DNA of 64,000 nucleotides. Source: Phaffia rhodozyma. Its lineage: Eukaryota > Basidiomycota > Tremellomycetes > Cystofilobasidiales > Mrakiaceae. Below are positions 1 through 9,952 of the stretch, in pieces (the stretch's first letter is position 1; each line of letters opens with the position of its first letter). A model generated the notes under the pieces. That model did no database searches, was not told the DNA's origin, and saw only the letters and a list, made by a program, of their open reading frames with translations. Position numbers and translations under genes: made by a program. The DNA is taken from positions 620,001-684,000 of the forward strand of contig JACGZH010000002.1 of NCBI GenBank assembly GCA_014706385.1, written 5' to 3'.

Positions 1-133
1 CTCTGCTGCGGCCTTTTTCTCATGTTTCTTTTTGTTTCTCTTATGCGCACATAAACATATCAATGCATTGCTTCCTACATCCAGCGCTCAACTCAGCTCA
101 GATTCGAAAATCGATTCAAACGTTACATCCAAT

Positions 134-400
134 CTACGATGATTGGACTTTAGATTCATCCGAGGTCTCTTCAGCGTCCTCCGTCGCTTCGTCCGAGGCC
201 GTTGTAGCGGGCGTTGGCCACACGATGATGGATTCAAGATGCTGATCCAGAATGAAGAGAAACGAGTTCAATCAGTCTAAAGTTCCACTTTATGCCTTCT
301 TAACATAGACATAGAGAGTTGACTTACCGCGAGAGCAGCCTTTTGAAGGGCAAATGTGTAGTACCAGGCCACAGTAATGTTTATTGACGAATCGATGTTG
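134..400 (-). other. possible small spliced gene, 3' part only
   Basis: Two minus-strand segments join in frame. An open segment ends at a GTAAGT donor (exon end 328). After a CAG acceptor a last exon (241 down to a TAG at 134-136) encodes an acidic tail beginning HLESIIVWPTP. The joined reading reads like the end of a small membrane or mitochondrial protein (ITVAWYYTFALQKAALA, then the acidic tail). I found no in-frame ATG. A (TTC)n tract lies upstream and could be the polypyrimidine tract of another intron, so the 5' end is unresolved. It could instead be untranslated sequence. I do not recognise a family. Confidence 0.25.
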
Positions 401-405
401 AGAGA

Positions 406-437
406 AAGAAGAAGAAGAAGAAGAAGAAGAAGAAGAA
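406..437. repeat. (GAA)n trinucleotide microsatellite
   Basis: About ten GAA units in a row on the plus strand (TTC on the minus strand). It lies between the possible small gene and the end of pICln and may serve as an intronic polypyrimidine tract on the minus strand. Confidence 0.85.
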
Positions 438-532
438 AGAGAAACGGGGAGGGAAACAAAGTCCGGGCAGGGAGAAGAATAGAGGAGCAGGTAGAAGAAC
501 ATGGAGAAAACCAGAAGACCCGATCAAACGTT

Positions 533-1488
533 TCAGTAAGGTTGAAACCTAGCTTGCGGGTTTACAAAATCGCTCCTCACTTTTCCCACTTCGCTTAGCT
601 CTTCATCCTCCCTACCAGTGAAAGGCTCGAATGTAGACGGATCAGAGTAGATCCCTTCATCATCCGACATTCCATCGACGGTATCAAAAATCGACGGGTG
701 CAAAGAAGCACAGTGAGAAAGAGACAAGAAGATGGGTTCCACTACATTTATACGATGAGCAGGAATCGTCAGTGGGCTGAAGCACTCTCAAAGGGTCGAT
801 CTAAATGGCAGAAAAGAAGTTGAGAGACGTACAACTAGGTTCATCCACATAAATTCTCAGTTCTCTCATTGGCGTATCTTCTTCTCCTTCATCTTCTGGA
901 TGGTAATGTCCGTCGTCGACCTTCTTCTCGCTCTCCTTTATACCCTCTGGCACAGGGACTGAATCCGACGCGGTCGACGATTCATCAATCTGACAGTATA
1001 CGCAAGATCCTTGCTCGGCATCTCTAGAGATCGCATGGAGAGTGATCACAGGGTATAGGAGAGAAAACCCGGTCTTGGTGGTTGACGAATCTGAAGGAAT
1101 GAATGAGAGTGCTCTTTATATAGAGGGAAAATGTTCAAGTCGTGATCAACATTCAGTCGATTTGCCTCAACAAAAGAGCAAAACAGCGAGGAACTGACTC
1201 CTCAGTGATGTAAATAGTTCCAGTAGTTCTCGAGCCATAGCCTTCCCACTCGGGACTAAAGTTGACGGTCACATTCTCCTGCTTATGTCGGATGATGGGC
1301 GGGATGGATGCGAAAGATTCCGGAGTAGAGGACGTTAGAGCAGAGTGATCCTCTGGCGAGATAAACCTCCTAAAACAAGTCGAGGAGAAAGAAGACACAT
1401 CAGTTATCTAGAATTCAGTGTAAAATATGAGCATGCGGAGCTAGATGCAGTTAGGGTCTCACGGCGGGCTGCTGATCTTTGAAAGCAT
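533..1488 (-). CDS. ICLN: pICln / methylosome subunit (CLNS1A family)
   Basis: pICln binds Sm proteins and presents them to the PRMT5 methylosome during snRNP assembly; it is cytosolic. Four exons read consistently: 1463-1488, 1199-1369, 833-1113 and 533-741, giving 229 codons including stop with every phase matching. Family landmarks appear in order: EGYGSRTTGTIYITEE, then TGFSLLYPVITLHAISRD (the PH-like core, equivalent to SLEYPTISLHALSRD in animals), an acidic loop, MRELRIYV, and EPIFLSLSHCASLHP (the last helix before the acidic tail). The protein ends in RFQPY. The first coding exon is only 26 nt (MLSKISSP plus two bases). The start is the only ATG giving a compatible phase. Family assignment is from motif memory, not a search. 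Confidence 0.88.
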
Positions 1489-1712
1489 GTCTGGTAGATC
1501 AAAGATTGTAGGTATGTGTGTTACTGGGAGGAAACGAAAAATGAGGAAACACCAAACGTTCACTATGTGCACGCGCAGTCGATACTCCGTTTCAGCCCAC
1601 CTCTCATTCTGATAGCCCGTTTGATTCTCTTTCTTCTTTTGCAAGCATGATTTCGTTCTATTGATCTTAACAAGTACAACATTATATAGGGATGATGCGT
1701 TGGCGACTAGAA

Positions 1713-3188
1713 TTAAGCCTTGGTCTCGGTTGACTTCTCTTTTGGAAGTTGCACCCGATCGACAATCCCAAAATCTTTTGCCTCTATCGGTGTCAGATAA
1801 AAATCTCTTTCAAGTGCGGTTCCTACAACATGATTATCAACACAAGAGGGGGAATTCATGAGAGAAAAAGGTTAGCCGAATGAATGGTCTGCATACGATC
1901 AGGAGAGAAACAAAGAGAATAGCACAAAGAGGGAAACAAAAGTAATGACGCACTGAACCGAAGCTTGCATTCCTCGGCGCTCTCCCCCTCCTTGATGCAG
2001 TGTTTCTGATAGAGGGACTCAAGCAAATCTCTCTGACGCAGAGTCTCTTTGGCGGCGATGGCGATATCAGATTGTTGGCCTTGTCGTCCACCATAAGGCT
2101 CTAAATTTGGATCATAAGGCGACACCCAAACGAAAGAGGAAGGCGTTGATATAGAACGTCAGATCGTTCATACGACATGGCCGAATCAACTTTGACAAGA
2201 CAGATACGGACGATGCATCATCACACTCGCGTTTGGCAAGATCGCCCGGTGTCCTTTAGCGCCTGTTGAAAAGGCCATAAATGGGTGTATATATGTATAT
2301 ATAGTCAGTAAGATACTGACCAAAGCCATCACTGACAATGATTAGACATACCTGCTGCTAATAACAAAGAAGCAGAAGATGAAGCTTGGCCAATACAGAC
2401 TGTATGTATAGGAGGAGATACGAATTCCATCTGAAGGGATTGATAAACGAGTTCACCGAGCGGAGGAGATCAGACAGGAAGTCCGTCGGGGACTGAGCGA
2501 TCGTAAGATGATACTAACTGTGTCATATATGGATAGGACGTCTGTCAGGCTTCCTCCATAGCTAAAGCATCATATGTATGAGTATGAAAAACTTCAAGTC
2601 GACAACAGCGTATTTCGAGTGATCAGGATGAAGTGAGTTCCTAACCTATTTATGTACATCTGTATCGGTGTCTCAGCGTCTACTGCCTCAAGGTATAATA
2701 ATTGATTGGTGATTAAACTTGTAGATTGTTCGTCTACCTGATTTTGAGATTAATATGTTGTAGGACAGACGAAGATTGATCAGCAAGAGAACACTGTGTT
2801 GTAAAGACTTTCAAGAAAAGCCAGCTGGAATAACGTGATCCCAATAGAGAAAAAGGAGACATGGCACTTGCATCTCCAACAAACATGACTCTTTCCTTGA
2901 GCAACCGAGAAAATAGATCCATTGATCTCTCATCTCTTCCCTACGGTTGTAGTCCAGTAAACATAACAAAAGGCGGAAGAGAAGAGTAAGAGTCATCCGT
3001 TGCTAGGATCCAAGATCTATGATCTAGTTACAGTAGAGACGTACTGTGCTGTCGATGACCATCGGGATCACCATCCTGCGCGGTACGCTCGAACTCAGAC
3101 TTCTACGTGAACCAGCTCTGAAGCCTGACGAGAACAGCGGTGAGCTAACTGTGATTCTTACTGGAGATAAAACACGAAGAAAAGACAT
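1713..3188 (-). CDS. CLPP: mitochondrial ATP-dependent Clp protease proteolytic subunit
   Basis: Serine protease that forms a tetradecamer and degrades unfolded matrix proteins with ClpX. Exons read 3045 and upstream, 2868-2940, 2646-2733, 2519-2561, 2352-2430, 2212-2262, 1954-2100 and 1713-1822; from 2940 to the stop all phases agree (197 codons). Landmarks: MVIPMVIDST/GRDERSMDLFSRLLKER, TPIQMYINSYGGSLTD, CIGQASSSASLLLAAGAKG (nucleophile Ser in the GQAxS context), NASVMMHQPYGG (catalytic His) and ALERDFYLTPIEAKDFGIVD (catalytic Asp region). An Arg/Ser-rich leader precedes the core and looks like a mitochondrial presequence. The first exon is the weak point: the ATG at 3188 is a candidate only, and the donor after residue VGDA is non-standard (GTGCCA). 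Baker's yeast lacks ClpP, so its presence argues against Saccharomycotina. Confidence 0.88.
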
Positions 3189-3613
3189 AATGAGGATGGC
3201 TGAATCTGGTGAAGGTTGGATCTTTCTTCTTGATCCTAGAACAGCCAGATCTGGATCATCGGATATGTCCCTCCAGGATGAGCCAGCACAGCCAGCTCGA
3301 TCACGTGAACTACACGTGACTCAATCATCAGAAGGCTCTGGAAAAAATGTGAGCAGTAAAAAATCGTACAAAAAGCGACGACCGTCAAAGGTCAAGGTCG
3401 CTTTCCTTCCTTTCCTTCCATCGTCCTCGTTCTCTTGTCGGGCACGCATTGGCTGTCATTGCACAGACAATGCCTTGCAATGCTTGCTAAATTGAGTGTT
3501 GAAATTTTGTCTTAAACCTTCTTGGCTGACCATTTTTTATGTGAGTGTTATTTCTTTCGACCGCATCCCTCTACCTACCACCCACCCTTCCCTGTGAGCC
3601 GACTGGCCAGGGT

Positions 3614-3642
3614 GTGCAGGATGCCTGGTAGGCATCCTGCAC
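3614..3642. repeat. perfect 12-bp hairpin with 5-nt loop
   Basis: The left arm GTGCAGGATGCC (3614-3625) and right arm GGCATCCTGCAC (3631-3642) are exact reverse complements around the loop TGGTA. It is isolated in the non-coding block. No T-run follows directly, so it is not a simple terminator. Confidence 0.9.
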
Positions 3643-4640
3643 TCAACGTGATGACTTCAATCTTTTTTCTCTCCCCGTCCTATCGACCATGCCGAGACGA
3701 CAGAGTTGGAGGGGGTCGCACCTCTCCATGGCGGACGCAGCGATGCGTGTGCCGAGTTTTGAGGCTTGCCAGCCTCATTTTGCCTGATTCCTACCTTCCA
3801 CGCCTACTTCTTCCTTCACTGCCTTTGCTGCCTATCTGCCTGTGTGTGCTTATATGTACCTGTGCTGACTTGGTTTGCTTTGTTGCTTTGCTGTTGTGTG
3901 TTGTGCGGTGCTGATGTGACGACGTAAAGACAGTGCATACAGATCGACGTTCGCCAGAGGCGATGGACAAGGATGTAGATCCAGATGCAGATGCGGACGC
4001 AGTGTAGCGAGGACTGCTCTGCTTGTGGCATGGTCTGTGCTTACTCAAGGTCAGTCGATCATGTTCTGTTGTGTGCACCTCGTTTGCTCTCCCTCCTCCC
4101 CTGCCCCTCTACTCTCCTCCCCTCCGCTCTCCTCCCCTCCCCCTCTGTTCAAAGATGCAACCAAAGTTTTCCAACTTCGCAGTTTCCTCCCTACGGTCCT
4201 CCTGCCCGCAAGCTAGAGTTCCTTCCGTTGTGAAGGACCACCCCGTGCTCGCCTCTGGCACCCGAGCTCTCTCCTCGTTGTAACCTGTTCGCGGCGATTG
4301 GTTTCGAACCCCTTTGCCGCTTGAGCGGGCCGCCTCGGCCTTTCGCCCCTTACCGGGCTTGATCGGTCTTGATGGCGCGGACGGGTCGATGGGGGCTCTT
4401 CAGGAGGGTCGGTCTGCCCCCTTGTGGGGTGTGTGCCGACGGGTGGGAACGAATGAGGGTATTTTTCTTCCTTGGATGTCTGAGACCCTTCTACCTGATA
4501 TGCTTCCGTGTGGAGCATACTCTTTCTTGATCGTTGGTGAATCTGATGGTGTGAGCAAGGACTGAGCTGACTGTGCGTTGTGTCTTTTCTTGCTGGCTGG
4601 TTTTGCAGGTCTGTCTGTGTTTGTCTACGTGTCTGCCTCT

Positions 4641-4666
4641 GTGTGTGTGTATGTGTGTGTGTGTGT
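4641..4666. repeat. (GT)n microsatellite
   Basis: Thirteen TG-type dinucleotides with one interruption (GTAT). It generates a poly-Thr/His artefact in open frames on the minus strand. Confidence 0.9.
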
Positions 4667-5183
4667 TGTATACATATGTCTGTTGTTCCGGATGATGCCC
4701 TAAGAAAGAGACAAGCAAACAATATATATAGAGAGATCAAGAATTTGAGAATTTCTACCGGTATCCCTGGGAACCTGTTTGTGACAATGTTAATAATGGG
4801 GATGTATTCCATGATCATGATCGTCTCTTGTTTGGATAGTCAATCAAAAGCAACGCAAAGACACAACTCCAAAGGTAATAGGAGGACCACACTATAGACG
4901 GTAGCTAGCACCGACGTTCCTCCTACCACTGTTGCTATCATTGCTGCTACTCTCGATGTCGCCGCTCCTGCTATCACCACTATTGCGCCAACCGTAGCCG
5001 CACTGTTCGTTAGACGATACAGATGGTATGCCAGCTATGGAAATATTTGAATTTATGAGCATATTTGAATTAATTAAATAAGTCGGCTAGTCCAAATTAC
5101 CACTGCTTCAATAGATCTCTCCGAACGAACTGATAGTCGACTTTCCGGCACTCACCATCATCATCACCAGCATCCAGTCGGTC

Positions 5184-8100
5184 ATGTCTGCCTCTCCCCC
5201 ACCTACCCATGCTACCAAGAGGCCTAGAGATACGACTCCTCCTGTCTCGGGAGGAGAACCAGGCTCGCTAGCTGTGCTTGACGCAGAGCCTGAGAGCGAT
5301 GAAGATGATATCGGTAAGCTGTTTCGACCTTCCTTCTTTCGTCTACCCTACGTCCTTTTCTTCTTATTGTACTCTTCTCTCTGTTGATCAACAGGACCAA
5401 TGCCTGAAGCTCCCGGAGACGATGATGCTGAAGACGGACCTCAACCTCCTGGAGAGCAGAAGAAGCGAAAGAAACGAAAGGGTAAGTGATCAGACCAATC
5501 CATTCTTGTCTCCTCTCGCTTCCTTCGTTCCCTGCTTGTTTGAAAGACACTTACCGACGGAAAGCTGATTGAAATGCTATGGAATCCGGCATTTCTAGTC
5601 CTCGCCCACGAGAAGTTGTTCTTGGATCATCTTCCCTCGGCAGACAGATATTATAAGTCTTTCATGCATCGGGATGTCATTAATACCGTCACCGTCACAA
5701 AGTCCGTCGTTCTTTCGCAGCACTTTCTACACACCAGATCTCAAGGGCTAAAACTTGTCGCGTCTTTTCTTCGTCCCTTTGTACACACTCTTCGTGACCT
5801 TGCCCTCTATCGCACCATCTAGAACCGACTTTGTACTCACCACCTCTATGGATGGTCATCTCAAACTATGGAAGAAACAGGCGGAGGGAATCGAATTTGT
5901 CAAACATTACAGAGCTCATCTGGGTCCGGTCTTGGCCGTTAGTGGAAGTAGCGATGGAACGGTCTTCGCGACTGTCGGCTCGGACGGATGCAAGGTGTTT
6001 GATGTTGTCAACTTTGGTAAGAACCTCTTCGTACACTTGGGGTTTTACCTTTGCTTATAATCTAGACCTAAGAAGACTCACGAGCGGCCTGGTACTCTGT
6101 ATAGATATGATCAATATGCTCAAGCTAGATTTTGAGCCAAAGACGTGTTGCTGGATTCACCAATCTGGGACCGCACAAACTCTTCTCGCCATGTACGTAT
6201 CTTTTCTTCGCGTTTTTCCTCCATATCTTTCCAAAAGTATAGGAACGTAACTGATTGTTCGGCCTTTACATTCATTTGTGCAGTTCAGAGCAGGGTACAA
6301 GTACCATTCGGATCTACGACGGTCGTGGCGATGGCAAGCCGCTCTATACTCTTGATAAACTACACAGGCACCCAGTCCACCTCATGGTCGTAAGTCTATC
6401 AGATATCGATAAGGACAGATCAATAGTCGTATGCACGCTTACACCGCTCTGTTCGAGGTCTTAGTACAACGATCGATACGATACAGTCATCTCTGCAGAC
6501 GAAGGTGGCTTTATCGAGTATTGGCAGCCGAGTGAGCCGTGGGAGCTTCCGACTGGAGTCAAAGGCTTGTGGGAATTTAAGAGTAGTACCGATCTATACG
6601 AGTTCAAGAAGGCAAAGAGTCTGCCGACTTCTATCGTGTTCTCCCCACAACAAACTCAGTTTTCGACACTTTCCCTTCCGGATCGGCAAGTCCGGATCTT
6701 CAACTTCCTTTCTGGTAAAAAGACGAGACAGTACGACGAGTCTCTTCAGGCCATCCAGGAAATGCAACAGGCAGGGACAGCCGTGTTCCGAATGGATGAC
6801 ATGGAGTTTGGTAGACGTCTCGCCGCAGACAGAGAGTTAGAAAAGATCGGATTGGGGGTTGGAAGTTGTGCTTGGGACGAAAGTGGGGGATTCTTGCTCT
6901 ATCCAACCATGTTGGGTATCAAAGGTATTTCCGGCCTTTTCTTTGTTTATCTCTCGAACGCGTTCAAATTCCATAGCTTCTGATCACAAGCTGATGGCAT
7001 GGTGTTGTGCAAACAGTTGTTAACACGGTTTCCAACAGGGTCGTCAGAGTGTTGGGTAAAGATGAAACATCCAGGTGGATGAACCTTGCTCTTTATCAAG
7101 GTGCACCCTCCAAAAAAGGTCTGGCCACAATCGTAAGTACTGTTTTGTTTTTCTTTTCCTTCCTGGTGAGTGCTGTTCACATCTCGTGTTTTGCTAAACA
7201 AAATGAAATCGGCTACCTTTCGTGCATTTTGTATATCAGGCTATGGCTGCTTCGGCCAACCCGTTGCTTGCTGAACGAGAGTCTCGAGATCCTACTCTTT
7301 TTTGTACTGCATACAAACGATCCAGGTTCTATCTCTTCTCACAGACCGAGCCCGAGTAAGTCATTTTCTCTCTTTATATATCCCTGTACCGGCTTTTTTG
7401 ACCTATATTTTTACGTCGATTCAACAGGGATACAAAGGGTGGCGATCGAGATGTGTTCAACGAACGACCTACAAGAGAAGAACAATCCGTCGCAATGGCA
7501 CAACCCGTCAAGATCGGAGGCCAACTTGGAACCTCGGCTGTAATTCATACCACCAAGGGAGATATCGTGCGTCTTCGGGTCTTCTCTTTGACTTTTGTAT
7601 TAAACTGACATTAGAATGGGGACCATTCCGATCGGTCTGGATGGATCAGCACTTCAAACTTTTCCCTGATCAGGCTCCTAAAGCAGTTGAGAACTTCTGG
7701 TTCGTACTCTTCTTTTTTTTCGTCTCTCTCTTTCTTTTGTATTTGAAATGTAGACACTGATGCAACGGTTGCACAATTTGGGATTGCTTCTCTTTTCCAG
7801 CACTCACGCAAAGGAAGGATACTACAATGGAATTATCTTCCATCGAATCATCAAGAAATTTGTACGACCTCCTTTTCCCCTAGTCTCCAATAAGAACAGC
7901 TCATATCGTCAATCAGACTAGGAATAATCGCTCATGTTTCTCTTCTACGAATAAATTGGTTGGCGATAGATGCTTCAATCGGGAGATCCATTAGGTGATG
8001 GAACAGGTGGAGAATCAATCTGGGGTAGTGAATTCGAGGATGAATTCGATCCTAGTTTAAGACATGATAGGTGAGCGCTCCTCTTTTCACATATGAAACC

Positions 8101-8549
8101 ACAAGAAAATGGAACATTGATAACGTTTGCGTTTTGTTTGTTCTCCTAAAAGGCCGTATACGTTGAGCATGGCTAATGGTAAGCCCTCAAACTCATCGTT
8201 TTCAACTCGACTCTGTCTTCATTGTTGATATTTACCCGTTTCCAACCAGCCGGGCCGAAGACGAATGGATCTCAATTCTTCATCACGACGGTGCCCACCC
8301 CATGGCTTGACGACAAACACACGTTTGTCCCTATCTTTGCCGTTTCAAAGCTATCAGAACTCGATCTGACTGTCTTTTTGTCCTGATCTTTCTATTGGAA
8401 AACACTCTTTTTAATCGATATCTCAAAGTGTGTTTGGAAGAGCGACATTAGGTCTTGATGTGATACACGCCATTGAGGATGTGAGGACGGATAAAGGGGA
8501 CAAACCATATGATGATATCAAGATGGTCAGCATCGATATCGGAAACTAA
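5184..8549 (+). CDS. PPWD1: WD40-repeat peptidyl-prolyl isomerase, PPWD1 family
   Basis: Spliceosome-associated nuclear cyclophilin with an N-terminal WD40 propeller. The start [16 protein letters not shown] is followed by an acidic stretch and the signature [21 protein letters not shown] repeats follow ([49 protein letters not shown]). The C-terminal cyclophilin domain carries [42 protein letters not shown] (catalytic Arg), [15 protein letters not shown] (Trp of the binding pocket) and [13 protein letters not shown], ending VSIDIGN. At least a dozen short introns interrupt it; one separates GDI from HFKLF. All cyclophilin active-site motifs are present, so activity is expected. It is transcribed divergently from ClpP across the 2-kb non-coding block. 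Confidence 0.93.
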
Positions 8550-9952
8550 CATGTAGAAAGAAGTAAAAAGAGTCCCAGGAATGGGGCTCAGGGGAGGATC
8601 TTATGTACGTATACTGTTTCTTTCTTCTGCCTTTTGTGCTAAAAAGAGGGAGTGGTGCTGATTTCCTTAAGATCCCGGATCTTGTTGGTCCTGATTCGAT
8701 TGGGAGGAAGCAGATATGAAAGAATACACTTGTCTCTGTGCAAATGATACAGCGCTTAAGAAGATTACATGGGAGAGCAACCGACTAACTTGTCTTGATC
8801 GATCTGACCTCATGCCATATTCTTTTGTTCGGTGAAGGAAGATGGCTAGGATAAGTTTCTTCTTCCATTCTTCTTTCTTCTCTTCTCTTCTCCCTTCGCA
8901 CATTTCTTTCTGTCTCTTCTCTACTGTCTCTCTGCTCTCAAACGCCGACAAAAGGAATCACACATGAGGGACGATCCTCGCAATCATGCGACCATGCAGA
9001 TCTGCAAATCCCGGATCGTCCCCTATTTCCTATTCCGTCGAAGATTCATTTATCCGAGTCCTCAAAGAGGATAGCTCGGTCGAAACGTTCTGGTCCGCCT
9101 TCGACGCTCAGATCCTCTCTAATCTTCTCTCTTCCTTTCTCCGCCTTCCTTTTCTCGAACGGGAGGACGGGACAAGAGGAGGGGGGGAGTCGGAAAGGAT
9201 TCGATGTCTCCACGAGGGTCGTGATTTTTATCGTTGTCGTACATTCCCCTTCTCTTTCTCTCCCCTGTCGACCATGACATTTTGTTGTTGGTATCATATG
9301 ATTCAAGTCATCAGACAATCCTGCTTGTTTTCTCCTCAAAGCCTTTCGTTAGAGGGGGACAAACCCACAAAAAAATGGAGAATCACGAGCGAGAAAAAGA
9401 AAGAGACGAGGAACAAGATTATAGGACTCAAGAACCCCATGAAAATTCATAACCTAGAAAATGAGAAAACAAGACCGAGCTAATGAAAGAGAGCTGGATA
9501 CAAGAGAAGAGAAACGACGCGCGCACAGAAAGACATGAAACAGAGAGAAGGGAGCGATACATAAGGAAATGAGATAGAGCCTAGAAGGGAGTCGTGATCG
9601 AGAAAAGTGGAGATAGAAATAGAGGTAGAAATAGAAACGTCAAGCCCAGGCTACAGCACCGAAGAGAAAGAGGGAGAGATCAATAAAAGCCAGGAAGAAA
9701 GTCCAAGACCAGGGATTGAACCAACGTCCCTAATCTAAAACACATTGTCGCGCGATCCCATATTCTATAGGGGCAAAGGGACAAAAGGGCAAGAAGGAAG
9801 AATGAAAATGAAATTCCAAAACATGATAAAAACACCTGTCCTCATGATATCATGGGACTCTACCTACTTAGGAGTAAAGAATAGGGATAGGGAAAACAAA
9901 CGTGCTTACCATGATTATCGAATTGACAAAACCATTAGACTGAGGCATGGGC
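8550..9952. other. convergent 3' intergenic region, purine-rich on plus strand
   Basis: Lies between the stop of PPWD1 and the stop of the minus-strand 943-residue gene. From about 9350 onward the plus strand is strongly purine-rich (AGAAAGAGA-type sequence). A 165-codon plus-strand frame starting at an ATG at 8986 has biased, patternless composition and I do not accept it. A B-box-like string near 9710 was checked and rejected as a tRNA. The region probably consists of two 3' UTRs. Confidence 0.6.

Larger units (their letters stand above)
3189..5183. other. 2-kb non-coding block between divergent ClpP and PPWD1
   Basis: No frame here shows family similarity. The longest open frame (minus strand, about 4213-4818) is low-complexity, with a His/Thr repeat from the TG tract, and I do not accept it. 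The block holds pyrimidine-rich stretches on the plus strand (around 3400-3450, 3780-3840, 4090-4150), a GC-rich stretch near 4170-4460, a perfect hairpin at 3614-3642 and a TG microsatellite. It is much longer than the other divergent intergenic regions here. A long non-coding RNA or structural RNA gene could sit here, but I see no conserved RNA motif. Confidence 0.6.

Noticed and set aside
3046..3495. 149-codon plus-strand open frame
   Set aside because: Antisense to the ClpP first exons and starts at a non-ATG codon; no family features.
4295..4325. GGTTTCGAACCC, T-loop-like palindrome
   Set aside because: T-stem arms do not pair in either orientation; no acceptor stem.
4213..4818. 201-codon minus-strand open frame
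   Set aside because: Composition driven by the TG repeat and GC-rich simple sequence (HTHTHTHT, Pro/Arg runs); no domain and no matching splice context.
8986..9483. 165-codon plus-strand open frame with real ATG
   Set aside because: Sits in a convergent 3' region; composition follows pyrimidine then purine runs and shows no protein pattern.
9695..9770. tRNA-like string (GGTTCAATCC, a B-box match, on the minus strand)
   Set aside because: The T stem has mismatches, position 33 of the putative anticodon loop is not T, and no D arm or acceptor partner is found nearby.
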